A stretch of DNA of 64,000 nt from Ancylostoma caninum (taxonomy: Eukaryota > Nematoda > Chromadorea > Rhabditida > Ancylostomatidae). The position numbers were made by a program, and so were the translations under genes. Positions 42,501 to 53,600 of this stretch are shown here, one piece after another; the first letter of the stretch is position 1, and each line of letters starts with the position of its first letter. A model generated the notes under the pieces. It made no database searches. It was not told the origin of the DNA and saw nothing but the letters and a program-made list of their open reading frames with translations. Where the stretch lies: assembly GCA_037903475.1 (NCBI GenBank), contig JBAJFG010000409.1, positions 496,001 through 560,000 of the forward strand. The letters run 5' to 3'.

Positions 42501-43602
42501 AGGCAACGCCATGCAAACCTTGGATCAGCTGAGCCGTCTGGTCGACATCATCTATGGCTGCGCCTCCAACTAACAATGAAATGAAAGTGCTATCCCCCAT
42601 AATCGCTATCTTACTTTGCTAACACATTTTCGCTTGTTTCATATAATCAAGCAGCCGGAAAAAGTCTCGAGAATATGTTCTGTCGCCGTTCTACAGCCAA
42701 ATCACGGAAAATGCATTGCCAACCAAAATATTAACCAGTAAAATGTTTTGCCGAACGAATTCTCTCGCAAATCGCTCCTAACAAGCGTATCAGTACGCAC
42801 CATGTTCCCTGGCTGCTTATAGATTCAAGATAAACGCCTTTGTTCTTCGCTGAAAAGAAAGAACTTTTGTTATTTCGTTTAGAGAGTGGAGAGCGATGCA
42901 GCTATTGCCAAGAAGAAGAAGTTTTCTGCCGTTTAGAGCGCAAGACGGAGAATTTTTAGAAAATTACACCATTCTCAGGTCTTTGAGAAAAGAAAAACTC
43001 CGAAGCGTTTCGCCACCATGCAACATGCGCTTGGAAGAAAGGGCAAATAGAGGAAAATTATCGAAATGATCAAGTTTAAAGATCAAAAAGCATGGAGACT
43101 ACTGGTCTGTTTCAGAAAAAATCTGTTTCCTTTTATGGTAGCCCACTTTCACTACAACTATAGGGTAATTTATACTAGCTGCGTGCGTTAGTCGCCCATC
43201 AGTCGCACGCATCCATTTGCAAGGGATTTTCCATGAAGACCGGTCAACGCGGTCAACATTGCGTGTACATCCTCAATGAAAAGAACGTGCGGCCGCCGCG
43301 AGGCCGTAAACGCGTGGTCTGAGCTGCGACTGCGATGCGACTGCTATGCGACTGGGCCCTATTCTTCATCATATAGACGCACGCGCGTCAGTCGCACGCA
43401 TCGAGTATAAATCACCCTTATGAAGCTTACTGTTTGAGGATCCCGTTTCTGGAAAAAGTTCCACTAAGAAAAATGTGGTTGAGTCATGATTTCAACTTAC
43501 TCTGGGTTCATTTCCAATTCTTTCGGTGCAGTTCAAATCCGTTACACGAGCATCAGTGAGATCCGGGAGCAACAAGGTCAATACCCACACCAAGTGAAGC
43601 AT
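39584..43602 (-). CDS. secreted protein with three ShKT modules (6 exons)
   Basis: Exons 43602-43501, 42207-42091, 41646-41532, 41482-41375, 39942-39863 and 39778-39584 join in phase to give 238 residues ending TGA. Residues 1-19 are a signal peptide (MLHLVWVLTLLLPDL). Module 1 has Cys 42, 51, 71, 92, 96, 99, with extra Cys 25 and 100. Module 2 has Cys 107, 117, 125, 138, 142, 145. Module 3 has Cys 150, 157, 164, 177, 181, 184. Each ends in a CxxxCxxC pattern (CPKTCGYC, CPNVCGLC, CKRTCDLC), the ShKT signature. A Thr-rich then Gly/Ile-rich tail follows. ShKT proteins are abundant in parasitic nematode secretions and often act on host channels or immune cells; the role here is unknown. An acceptor-like TTGTTCCAG 9 nt before the ATG suggests leader trans-splicing. 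Confidence 0.88.
41213..41334. mobile_element. short TIR repeat in ShKT intron 4
   Basis: Inverted ends GGGCCTGGATGCATCATTGA / its near-complement ending GCGAGCCC, about 122 bp in all. A possibly related GCTGGATGCATCATTGAGAC occurs at 49320. No target duplication is obvious. Confidence 0.45.
43162..43418. mobile_element. MITE in ShKT intron 1 (3-bp target duplication)
   Basis: 257 bp with termini AGGGTAATTTATACT and the inverse of AGGGTGATTTATACT, both followed inward by GTGCG/CGCAC-rich sequence. TAT flanks both ends (43159-43161, 43419-43421). Confidence 0.65.
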
Positions 43603-43697
43603 TGCTCAGAGCTGGAACAAGATGAATTTTGCTCCATGAGAATGTTCTAATTGAGAGCACGCATCATCACATAATAGGGTAGGAACACTGGGGCATA

Positions 43698-43779
43698 CAT
43701 AGAAGCTGATGCTGAACACTAGAGTCTACATTCGAATAACATATTTTCGAATGTAAAACTCTAGTGTTCAGCTTCTATG
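43698..43779. repeat. long hairpin upstream of the ShKT gene
   Basis: Left arm 43698-43737 and right arm 43746-43779 pair nearly throughout (CTGAACACTAGAGT... / ...ACTCTAGTGTTCAG), with a loop of about 8 nt. It is followed by TATTCGAAT-rich repeats (43783-43830). It lies about 100-180 bp upstream of the start codon. Confidence 0.75.
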
Positions 43780-43942
43780 AATTCTCGAATATTCGAACAT
43801 TCGAATAAATATTCGAATTTTATTCGATTCGGTCAAAACTCTACTGAACGCAATGTGGGAGTGAGTTTCGGTCACAGAGCCTTATTTGGTGTCGAATTCG
43901 CGTTCAATCTTGGAGAATGTGTTACTGAAATTTCTATTATTA

Positions 43943-44662
43943 TTAGGGTGTAAAACTATGGATGCGCACTGTTTTCTACCACCTTGGTAGACTCGTCAGT
44001 GACCACCTATCCTAGAATACTTGACAATTCCTGAAATAGCAATCCATGGCGCATCTGAGCACATGTGAATTTTTGGTTATAATGCAATACCCGATTTCTG
44101 AAGAATTTTTGAAAGCAATCGACCAAAATTATGGATTTTCCACTCGTGTGTTATACGACTTCAAACAGTGAAAGACAAAAACAGAATCACGCAGCACTTT
44201 ATTCTGAACATTTATAGAATATTTGCTTCCTACCTAGATCACAGTCGTGTAAAAAGCGACTCCTTTAAAACACCCCGAAATTAGATAACTGAACCGAAAT
44301 TTCGAATGTCGATCGAACTTTCGATCGCCCTCATCTTCTAGTCTGGGCTGGGAAGTCGTGCTTATGTTCGCCATGTAGCTTAGACTTGGCGCTATCAGGC
44401 CATCACTTGCTTTTATCCAAAAAGCTTTTCTTGGAAGAAAAAAAGTCCAAAAACCGCGCCGTAGCCAGGATTTGGACGAGTAGCCGTTTTGCCTCATAGC
44501 GCAGCGACTTCACTGAACGAGGTCCTAGTATTCTGGGCAGAAATTGGCAAAGGGTCACTTATATCTACCACGGATACATCTCGGACTCGAGGTGTTATAT
44601 CACCATTTTTAAAATAATTTTTCTTCGGCCCACAAACACGCATTTATAGTTTTACACCCTAA
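43943..44662. mobile_element. TA-flanked TIR element (Tc1/mariner-type, non-autonomous)
   Basis: TA-flanked, with termini TTAGGGTGTAAAACTAT and its inverse; 720 bp. A minus-strand frame at 44234-44497 (87 codons) is open but resembles no transposase. Confidence 0.7.
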
Positions 44663-45011
44663 TATGTAGCTTTCGGTGCGCGCGTTTCGCCCTCTTCAGA
44701 TCTTAACAGAAATGATATAATGCAAGGGGAGGCACGCCATTAGAGGCTGATACTGTCTTCATCAAGAAGATTCCTGGGATATGGCGAACTACACCGTTTT
44801 ACTTCCTTAGCCTCATGCTCATTTAGAGTACTGTGACGGTGCAGCACTGTACCTTCAGAAGCTGATGCAAGGTGCTGTTAAACCGTGCTTTGAGAAGCTA
44901 TCATGGGATATGAATGTGAACGGACCACTGCTCGCCAATGCTCACCCTGTCATTTCCTCAGTAGCCTCTCAGTTCCTCTCACATACTGCTGACCGCATCC
45001 ACTCCATTTAA

Positions 45012-45762
45012 AGGCAGCACCCACGGAAATTTTCATGTCTCAGGTTTTGACAGTTTTTGAACTTCAGCAATAGTCCTAACAATTCGACGGAAAAAGTAGC
45101 GCGGAATACACAACCGTTTCTACGATATAATTAGTCGAATGGGCAAGATCCTGGATCAGCAGGATCAGCGTGGGATCGTTCGATCGAGTTGGGGCGGCAG
45201 CAGAGCGTCGCTGCCAGCTGATTTGGTGGGCAAACATTTCTTTTCATGGTATTAAAAAGCTACATGTTAGTCCTTTGCTTTCCTTTTTTTGCACTTTATA
45301 GCACAGCAAATTTTTCTACTTGTTGTTTTGCAAGGAACCTTCTTCTTGAGTTACTTATGTGGCCGATTCCATCAAAGTCTCATTTTCGAATTTTTGCACG
45401 GTTATGGAATCGTTTTACAACTCGACTGTATTACTGCTATACCTTCGTCGGTCAGATGATCCTTTTCGAAGTTTGTTTTCCTCCATGAACTCCAGAAACG
45501 CTGCAAAAAATGGCCAAAATCCTCTTTCGTCCGCAAAACAGCTGACAAGAGAGGCAGCAGTATCGACTTTTTTGGATCGGTCCACATCAAGCGGACCGCG
45601 CAACTCGGCCCAACCTGCTCGAAAGCGGTGAGCTAAGCGGTTCCAGAAAACAGGAATTTCGACGGTTTCGAATGTTTTCAGCATTGTGACAGTGTTAAGC
45701 GCACCCGATTTCCCCAAATTGTATTTAAATTTCGAGGTCAAAAATTTGCGTCGGTGCTGCCT
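45012..45762. mobile_element. TTAA-flanked TIR element, copy 2
   Basis: 751 bp, ends AGGCAGCACCCACGGAAATT / the inverse of AGGCAGCACCGACGCAAATT, TTAA on both sides. It belongs to the same terminal family as 37597-38334, although the cores differ. Overlapping short frames inside are not supported as genes. 44663-45007 contains nothing recognised. Confidence 0.75.
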
Positions 45763-45775
45763 TTAATCATGTGCA

Positions 45776-46668
45776 GGGTGCGCACGTATTATTAGCGCGT
45801 GGTTCCTTTGAGCTCCAACTGGGTAGGATTAGATAGGATTGATCGAATTCATAAGCCATGCTTTACGAATCTTTGTTTGAGTCATCTCTACCGTGGACAA
45901 CAGCTTGTTTCTCGGATGACATTTTTTCTGAGCCTACACAGGTTTTGGGAATCCTCCTGGTCAAATCGCGAGGTAGGGAGCCGTGAGATGAGGTCGGTTA
46001 CGGCTCTCTACTTTGGAGGATTTTCTGGGGTAGGCTTAGGAGACTCCGACCATCCGTGTGATAAAACAAGACTGATCGTCAACTACTATGCGCTCACCGT
46101 GGATTAGACCACTAAATGATTGCTATGGTAAAAACAGGTGTTGTATCTAACAAGCCCTTTTTGCCATTTTTGCGAACTCAAGACGATAATTAGAAGAGAA
46201 GAGCAAATGTTGTAAATTTTTGAAACCGTGGAAGACTCCCAATTCTACTAGTAAAAATTGGTTTTTGCGAACTCGTTCATCCCCAGTTTACAAATTTCAA
46301 ATGTTCGTTTTCCTTGAATTTTAGCTTGAAGGGATTGTCCACGTTACACATTTCACTTGCATCCTTATAAGCTTCGCTTCGGATATTTTAGTATGTAAGG
46401 TCGTAGTACTGAATGGGTTGGAACGGACTGGTTGAGGTTCGCCCTTGAAGAATCTTGAAAATATCTTCTGAAATAACACTTGCTTGTCAAAGGTGTTCTG
46501 ACCTGAAAGCTTTCCCAAGCCTTTACAGACCAGAAAAGAGGTTACTCGGCAAACTTGCTTCTGTTTACGGTAGATATTGCTCCAGCAAACATACTCACAA
46601 CATGGTCTTCGAAACCACAGCTGATTGGGGCTTAGAACACCACGCGCCAATAATTTGTGCGCACCATA
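45776..46668. mobile_element. fold-back element with ~300-bp arms
   Basis: 45777-46080 matches 46360-46662 in inverted orientation at moderate identity (GTGCGCAC ends, TTATTAGCGCGTGG, ATCTACCGT blocks). Translations of the two arms resemble each other (CRGQQLVSRMTFF-like versus YRKQKQVCRVTSF), so the arms may derive from an old coding sequence duplicated in inversion. Confidence 0.65.
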
Positions 46669-47429
46669 GTGTAGTGTACATAATGTAAACTATCTGGTTG
46701 TAGAGCAGATTTGTGCCATTAACTCTAATAACTTCCTCCTCTCTTTTCCTTGATATTAGACCTGGTCCTTATAGAAAGTCCCCATCTTTTTCCACAAAAA
46801 CATTTGGCTTGAGCGTCACGCAATAGACGTGGAAAAGCACAGTTCTTCTTTATTTGAGTTTCATATACAAGAATATCCGAAAGCAACCATTGGGCTTTAA
46901 TAGACCACCTATTATTAGAACACGACATATCCGATAGGATTGCTCGTTACTGGGTGTTGTAGGTCACTCAGACAAAGCTATAATATTCTCCCCGACTTCG
47001 GTCACTCAGAAAAAGCTACAATATTCTCACCGACTTGTACGATACCTGTGTTCATGAAGAGTAATGAACACATGTGGAGAACTTCTTGAACAATCTTCAT
47101 TTTCTATATATACTGCTACCGTAGCTGACGATGACGACATCGAAAACTATCATCAAATAGAACGTACTGTCATCTTTCAAGAAGCCTACACCTAGAGGAC
47201 AAGTTTGGAAATACTAGAGCTAGTCCTCTCCACACTGATGCTGTCAGACGAATCCTGTCATGAGCGTTCACTGATTTTGATGCACTCGCTTGAACCGCAA
47301 AGAAGATTAGGGGCCCTTCCCTGTGTTTTAGATTATGCATCGCATCTCAACTAACAATGGATCGTGACAATTATGTAGGCACAAATGCCGCTGTTGAATT
47401 GTACGATATTAACGTTTTCCATTTCTTAC

Positions 47430-47556
47430 TGGGGAAATCCTCAATCAAATAGGTGGGATTTTCGATTGCTGAAAAGGTGCTATTTATGCAAGCACAGAGA
47501 GTTATACATGCAACGAGATGAAAGCGGTGAAAGCAAAGCAATTCAGTTCCAGCCAT
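47430..47556 (-). CDS. possible signal-peptide first exon
   Basis: ATG at 47556 opens 42 codons plus one base, then donor GTAAGAAATGG. Residues 10-30 are hydrophobic with Cys (FHLVACITLCACINSTFSA), followed by a polar AIENPTYLIEDFP stretch, as for a secreted protein. No downstream exon was identified. 46669-47429 shows nothing else recognisable. Confidence 0.35.
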
Positions 47557-47747
47557 TTTGAGGATGTGAACGCTCGGACTTCTCTAGATCTTCCTTTGCG
47601 GATTCTAATCGACGGCGTCAGATGCGGGCCACCCTCTTTACAAGTAGTGGCACAACTAATCTACGCGCCGACAAAATTACATTGCAGCCAAACGGCTATC
47701 TAGATAAGCTTAAACGAGTTTGATTTTCCGATCTCTCTCAGACTTAC

Positions 47748-47946
47748 TCTTCTGTTGAATTAAAAATTCTCCTGTTGGATTAAAACTTATGGACTGATTA
47801 GCAGTGTGAGAGGATATGTTTGGTTCTGACTTTTCCAGGCTTTTGTTTGGTTTTGACATTTCTACGAAAGCGACGAAGCCGGAACGGTAGTCATTACAAA
47901 GAACTACCGCAATTGTGGTTGAATGCTCAAGATTCTTCAATACATT
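47748..47946 (-). CDS. probable internal exon, unknown protein
   Basis: Acceptor ATCATCTTTAG and consensus donor GTAAGTCT bound 199 nt: 66 codons plus one base. The frame starts with hydrophobic strand-like residues (TTIAVVLCNDYRSGFVAFVE), followed by a Ser/Asn/Lys-rich linker. Not recognised. The neighbouring downstream ATG exon at 47556 is probably a separate gene or an alternative start. Confidence 0.45.
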
Positions 47947-48119
47947 CTAAAGATGATATTTAAATGATTCAAAGAAAATCCGATTCTTAGCATAAGTGTC
48001 TTACAAATTCCAATAAATTGCATTGGAGTACTGAAAATACTAAAATTTTTGAGAACTCTCTCTCATTGTCAAAGAAAGATTGCCTAATAAATAGGATAAT
48101 AAACACTCAGGCACTTTCA

Positions 48120-48360
48120 ACGGGTTGGCCGCCATCAAATACCGGGAAGGCCTCGCGGCTAGGTGTTAGTTATACGGCATGACCGGTGTATTCCCATGGC
48201 TTGCCCGGCAAACCGCTCAATACACCCCGGAAACCCTCCTTTAGGCTTGAACCAGACTTGGCGGCAGAGGTATGGGCGATGCCCGCGCTTTGTGACCCCT
48301 CGATTTCCCGGGACGTCGTGGAGCAGCGAGGAGCTGCCATCAACGGAATATGCCTCAAAT
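48120..48360. other. GC-rich island, unclassified repeat-like
   Basis: GC-rich, open in several frames on both strands, with CCGGGAAGGCCTCGCGGCTA and CCCGGGACGTCG. The composition resembles retrotransposon leader sequence rather than the AT-rich host DNA around it, but no match to the RTE at 27.4 kb is visible. Confidence 0.25.
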
Positions 48361-50622
48361 TCGAAAATTAAAATTTATTCCCGAAGGAAACCGGAAAATC
48401 GTAGAAAATGACCACAACAATCAAAAGAGTACTTAGAGACATTTCTGCAGAGTTACAAAACGTGTTTGAAGCTTTTAATTTAATTTTAATGTTTTCAAAA
48501 GTGTTTGGAGTCGGAAAAAAATTAACGGGAGGATGTGCTAGATCCTACTGTTATGATTATTAGCAGATATGGGGAGCAGTACAACAATGATATGAGACCA
48601 GTTTATAAATTGCCGATCTATAAAACCTCTGAGGATTTGCCCCAGGCGGTAACCAATTTACCACGGGAAGTGCGAGAAATGTCCATACATATTCTCTGAG
48701 GTCAGGTGTCAATACCAATGTATTCAACAAACACTGATATACCAACGGTTGATGCTAACGCCTCTTTTCTTTTGTTTTTTTTTTGTTCTGTTCGTTTACT
48801 TCTCCTTAACTGTTTTCGCTCACAAATCTCCCATTTCCACTTCTTTTTGTTTGAAAGTGGCGATTTTGAAAGAAATTTACATCTGTTCATCAATATTCAT
48901 GGGTTATTTTCCACTGTTGCTCATCCAAGTGAAAAATAACAAGTTTTTCCTTTCAAAAAACTAAACCTTCCCACCACGACGCCACATGGCGCTCGAAGAA
49001 GACGGTCCCGTTCAGCTTCTTAGGGCGTCGTCGACGCGCGCCGACGCACGGTGAAGCCAGCCGACGCTGCAGTGCGCGAGGTATGGTCGACCTATTTTGT
49101 GGTGACGGCATGCGCCGCTCGACGCCAGAGAAAGCCGGACGAGGCCGCGGCAATCGATTCGCATGCAGCGCGTGGAAGCCGACGCCACTCAACGTTGGTC
49201 GCCGTCGAGTCCTGTTCGAGCCTTATGATTATGTAGCTTTTTCAACCGAATATATCTACAAACAAAGCTAATGCTAATGTTTTTATTGTTCTACATAAAT
49301 TCGCAGCTGTCATACGTTGGGCTGGATGCATCATTGAGACCCTATGGGCTGGATGGACTGGATACATCACCGTGATACCATGCGCTGTCATTGAGATTAC
49401 CATGTTGACGCCCGTGTCAGAGATGGCAAATTTGTGTGGTGTTAGCACGTTCAGCCAAGGCAGTCACAACGATGCGTACGGCACATGTGTCATTAGCATT
49501 TTTGTTCACGTTCCTGTGAAACACCGTACTCTTGCAAAATCCTTCGGAAAACTTTTATCGTCAAATACTCAGTTGGATCTGACTGTCTTCTATCACCGCT
49601 ATCTTCTATCTATTTACAAGGGATGATAAATGAATACATAGTTCATGGAAGAGTTTTAAATACTAGCCGTGGTAAACCTATTGCAGTTTGATCTTTATAA
49701 GTCACAGTTTAACGTTGGCCCTTCTAGATTTAACATGCATCTAACTGCGCCAACAAGTCTAGTATGGAGTACCTATGAAACAATCCTTAAAGCAATCCCT
49801 ACCTCGCAGAAGGAACATCCTGTAACATGGAGAGAGCCGACTTGCTCCCAAGATAATGTAAAGAAGGCATCAAGATGTAACTAACTTCAATTTTACCCTT
49901 CATAATTTTACCGTACAGCTGCAGATGGAGAAAGAAAATAAAGTTGTGGATTGAAAACCTCATTCTCTCGTTAGTAAAAGTCGGGGCCGGCCCGGTACCT
50001 TAGAATTGCTGTCGACGTACCAGGAGAATAGATCTCGATCACACAAACATGCGCTGGCAAAGTGATGAAACAAAAATGAAATAAACACGGATCGGTGTTA
50101 TGCGACTGCTTGCATGTTGAGATTAAATTCAAGGTTTACCAACTCAGTCATACTCAGTCATATCAGAACTCGATTGCTGTGAAAATATCTGAAGTTTTGA
50201 ATAGCAATCGAAGAGACTACAAGAATATTTATAGAGACCCTCAAAAGCTTTGACCTTCTCTAAGATTACGTAGCAATGTGGGAACAGAAGGTACATATCT
50301 GAGGAAGGAATGATGCGTTGCAAAAGTTCACTGCACTTTTATAAACGCCGAACTTGTTGAGGAATTTGCATAAGTTAGTATTATTCAAGTTTAGCGGACG
50401 GAAAGATATACATTGCAGAAAATCAATAAAACTTTTGAAAACGGGTATTATGGAAGTTGATTCAGAGTACAGCCAGCTGACCGTTTTATAGAGGATTTGT
50501 TCGCTTCGCCCTGTTTCGGAACGCGAATGGATGCAAGAAAAAATGTTGGGTATAAACAACGCCATATAAAAGATTATTATTTTACAATAAATCACAAGAA
50601 AGTCATTACATCACAAAATCGA
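48361..50622. other. mostly anonymous sequence between genes
   Basis: Contains a GC-rich patch at 49000-49220 open on both strands and several AT-rich frames. A minus segment after acceptor ACCTCAG near 48700 gives about 25 coding-like codons. A plus frame at 49669-49884 is open. None has paired splice sites or family support. Confidence 0.3.
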
Positions 50623-53600
50623 CTAGAATCGTTTCTGATTCTCAAGCAGGGCATTGACGCCGAAATGTGGTCGCTTTGGTGAACCACCTGGATATCCTCC
50701 ATTGTTTCCTGCGAAGCCGTTGTTTCCCGACATACCACCGGCTGGTGCTGGAAATCCTCCTTGATTTCCCTGGTAGCCGTTGTTAAAACCGCCGTTAGCT
50801 CCGCCTTGTATAACGTTATTGCTAGGGAATCCTCCATAGTTTCCTCCGAATCCTCCATTGTTTCCCAAACCGCCTCCATTATTCCACTGAAAACCTCCGG
50901 TGTTTCCTGGGAATACTCCATTATTTCCGGAGAAGCCTCCATGGTTTCCGGGAAACATTCCATTGTTCCCATTAAATCCACCGTTATTTCCGGGGAATCC
51001 TCCATTATTTCCGGGGAATCCTCCATTATTCCCGAAGAATCCACCATTGTTTCCGGGAAATCCTCCGTTGTTGCCAGGAAGTCCTGCATTGTTCCCAGGG
51101 AGTCCTCCTGTATTTTTGAAGTTCATCGAATGATGACTCGACAAAAACTCCTCATCACTATTTTACCTTGGTTATGCGGAACTACATTGCCTAGCGATGG
51201 CAGGTATGTCCTCATTATAAATTCGACTACCGCTTTTTGCTTGTCATCGAGCGGTTTGGACAGCGCTGCCGTTTTGTTGAATGCGCTGATTATTGACTGT
51301 TTCTGTAATGAGCAATGCATTGTTGGGAGAACAAAAAAAAACAAATAAAAAAGTTACGAAGAATTGCACTGTGGGTAATCCACAGAATCAGATATTCATT
51401 TGGGATCCTATTGGTTGCTTTAAACGAAATTATTCACAAAGGAAGCCTTGTATAGCAGGAGAAATAAAAAAAAATGAAAAACGACTTCAATAATGGTAGG
51501 TGTTCTCAATATAATTCTATTAAGTAGAACTGCTGCAAAAATGAAATTGGAACAAAAAAAAACACGTTCTATCTCATTATGTTTTGATGGAAGAAAAACG
51601 AGAGTACATTGTTCCGTCTTGACTGCTCAAAAATTTGCAAATCAATGGACTCAGCAACAAACCTTATCTTCGGTAATTTTTATGTATGAGGTGAAAAATT
51701 GAGTGAGCTTCGGGATCAGCTCCGTTGTTGCCTTTTTGAAGTCGGCAGCTTCCTTCTCGGAATCGGCAACGAATCTCTTGAACTCTTGCTAAAAAAAGGC
51801 AACTTTCTCATATTTTTTCGGAAAGATGAAGGATTCTGTTGTACCTCAAGTCCGTATTTCTTCGCCCATGCTTCAAGAGCTGTCCTCACGTCGCTGAGAG
51901 ACTGTGAGAGATTCTGGAATTGTATTTGGCCCAACCTTGCAGCTAGTGAAAAATAAATAGCTAGTGTTAAAAAAGCAAATAAGCAGTACATGTGCGCTCA
52001 CTCTGCTTTCAAATTCTGCAGCTGCATGTATATTCCAGTCGAAACTAACTTTATGTGCACATATGCAAAAGTATCAAGAAACTTTCAGCCTGCTTCAGTT
52101 CGCTTTTTTTCCAGAACCTCCTTCCTCGAAGGAGTTGCTTCGGATTTCCGAACAGAAAATATTCCTTATGTCCAGGTCCCTTGTATAACTTGATTGATTT
52201 CAAAAATTAAACTGGCATTCTCGTGTGGCGGCTATGTGACTGTTAATCAGCTGTTCTCGACCCAAAACGATAAGGGAAACCCTTATTTTTCAAATGCATT
52301 GACCTGGGGAGGATGAATTATCCCACGCTAACCTGAAATGACGTATGGCTACACTGGTAAAGCAGAGCTTTGAGGAAGCCAGATAAAGCTGAAACATTCC
52401 GATACATCTGTACATACAACGGTTCATTTGGACACCTTTAAGGATGCTACTCCTACTATTATTAGGTTGGTGCAAAAATAATGCGCGTTTTTTGCTGCTT
52501 CATTTTCGGTGCAGAAAACTTCCGGTGCTTCTTATCATCTGTATGAGAAGTTGCAGATGGTTTGGTAGCAAATTTCATGACCATTTTAAATATCTCATGC
52601 ATTTTGAGCGAAGTTCATGTTTTCGGCGAATTTTTAGTTGTGGAACGAAAGGCGCCAAAACAAGTTTTTTGCCTAACTCTTTTCAGCGAGCTGATACTCG
52701 ACGGCATCGCAGCAGGAATCGCTCAGAATACCACCATAGTTTTGGCGAAGGGAGTGTTAGCGAAGAGATTCCCCCGAGCTGCTCCCGGATTTTCGGCTTA
52801 GTGTGCCTTGCTTCGAAACTAAGGAATGTCGCGCAGGTCTTCCTGGAGTTTGCGACCCCCAACTGATGACAATTATCAAACAGCACCCATCCAAAACAAC
52901 ATACTCGGTTTCGCAGAACATTGCCGGTGATTGTTGTCAGACCATCCCTCCCTTCAGTAAAAATGGGAGGATGAAAAAGCTCGACGAGTTGATGTCGCGC
53001 ATACTGAATGAGTACCACATTGATCCTCGTTGACAGGTGTGTTTCGCACCTTTGTAGTGAAAAAATTGCGACCAAACAGTCCGTCGCTTAGTGATTAAAT
53101 GTGAAGTATAGACCCTCTTCGACAAAATGAGATGCCTTGTTCAACAGGTGGACGAGGAACATGCACCGAAATACTCCCAGAAACCGAAGCAACACCAAAA
53201 TAAGGCCACGGCGACTTTGTGGTGAACTGCTGCCGAAATTGCTCACTGCAGCTCATTCATCCTTCCTAATCTGGTAAATGGTTTCAAAACGTAAATGAAA
53301 TAGATTAGAAACTTCACGGTGTGACCCCAGCGTTGCTCAATAAAATGGATTCTTCACTCTTACACGGTACCGTCCAGGCACACACTGCACGACAGATTCT
53401 TCACAAGTTCGAGCAACTGAGCTAGGAAGCTCGGACTCCTACATCATAATCAGCAAGCTTCTCGCTCACCGACTACCGCTTTCCCGAGAACCTGGACGAC
53501 TACCTCTGGGAGAATTTTCTCGAAAACTAAAGTGATACCAAAACTGCCCTCCGGAAGTTTTTCGGCATGAAAACGCGCATTATTTTTGCACCAACCTAAT

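Noticed and set aside
50761..51348. 195-codon plus-strand reading opposite the Gly/Asn-rich exon
   Set aside because: Antisense shadow of a 21-bp coding repeat; the minus strand has the splice-consistent SXP/RAL-2 gene.
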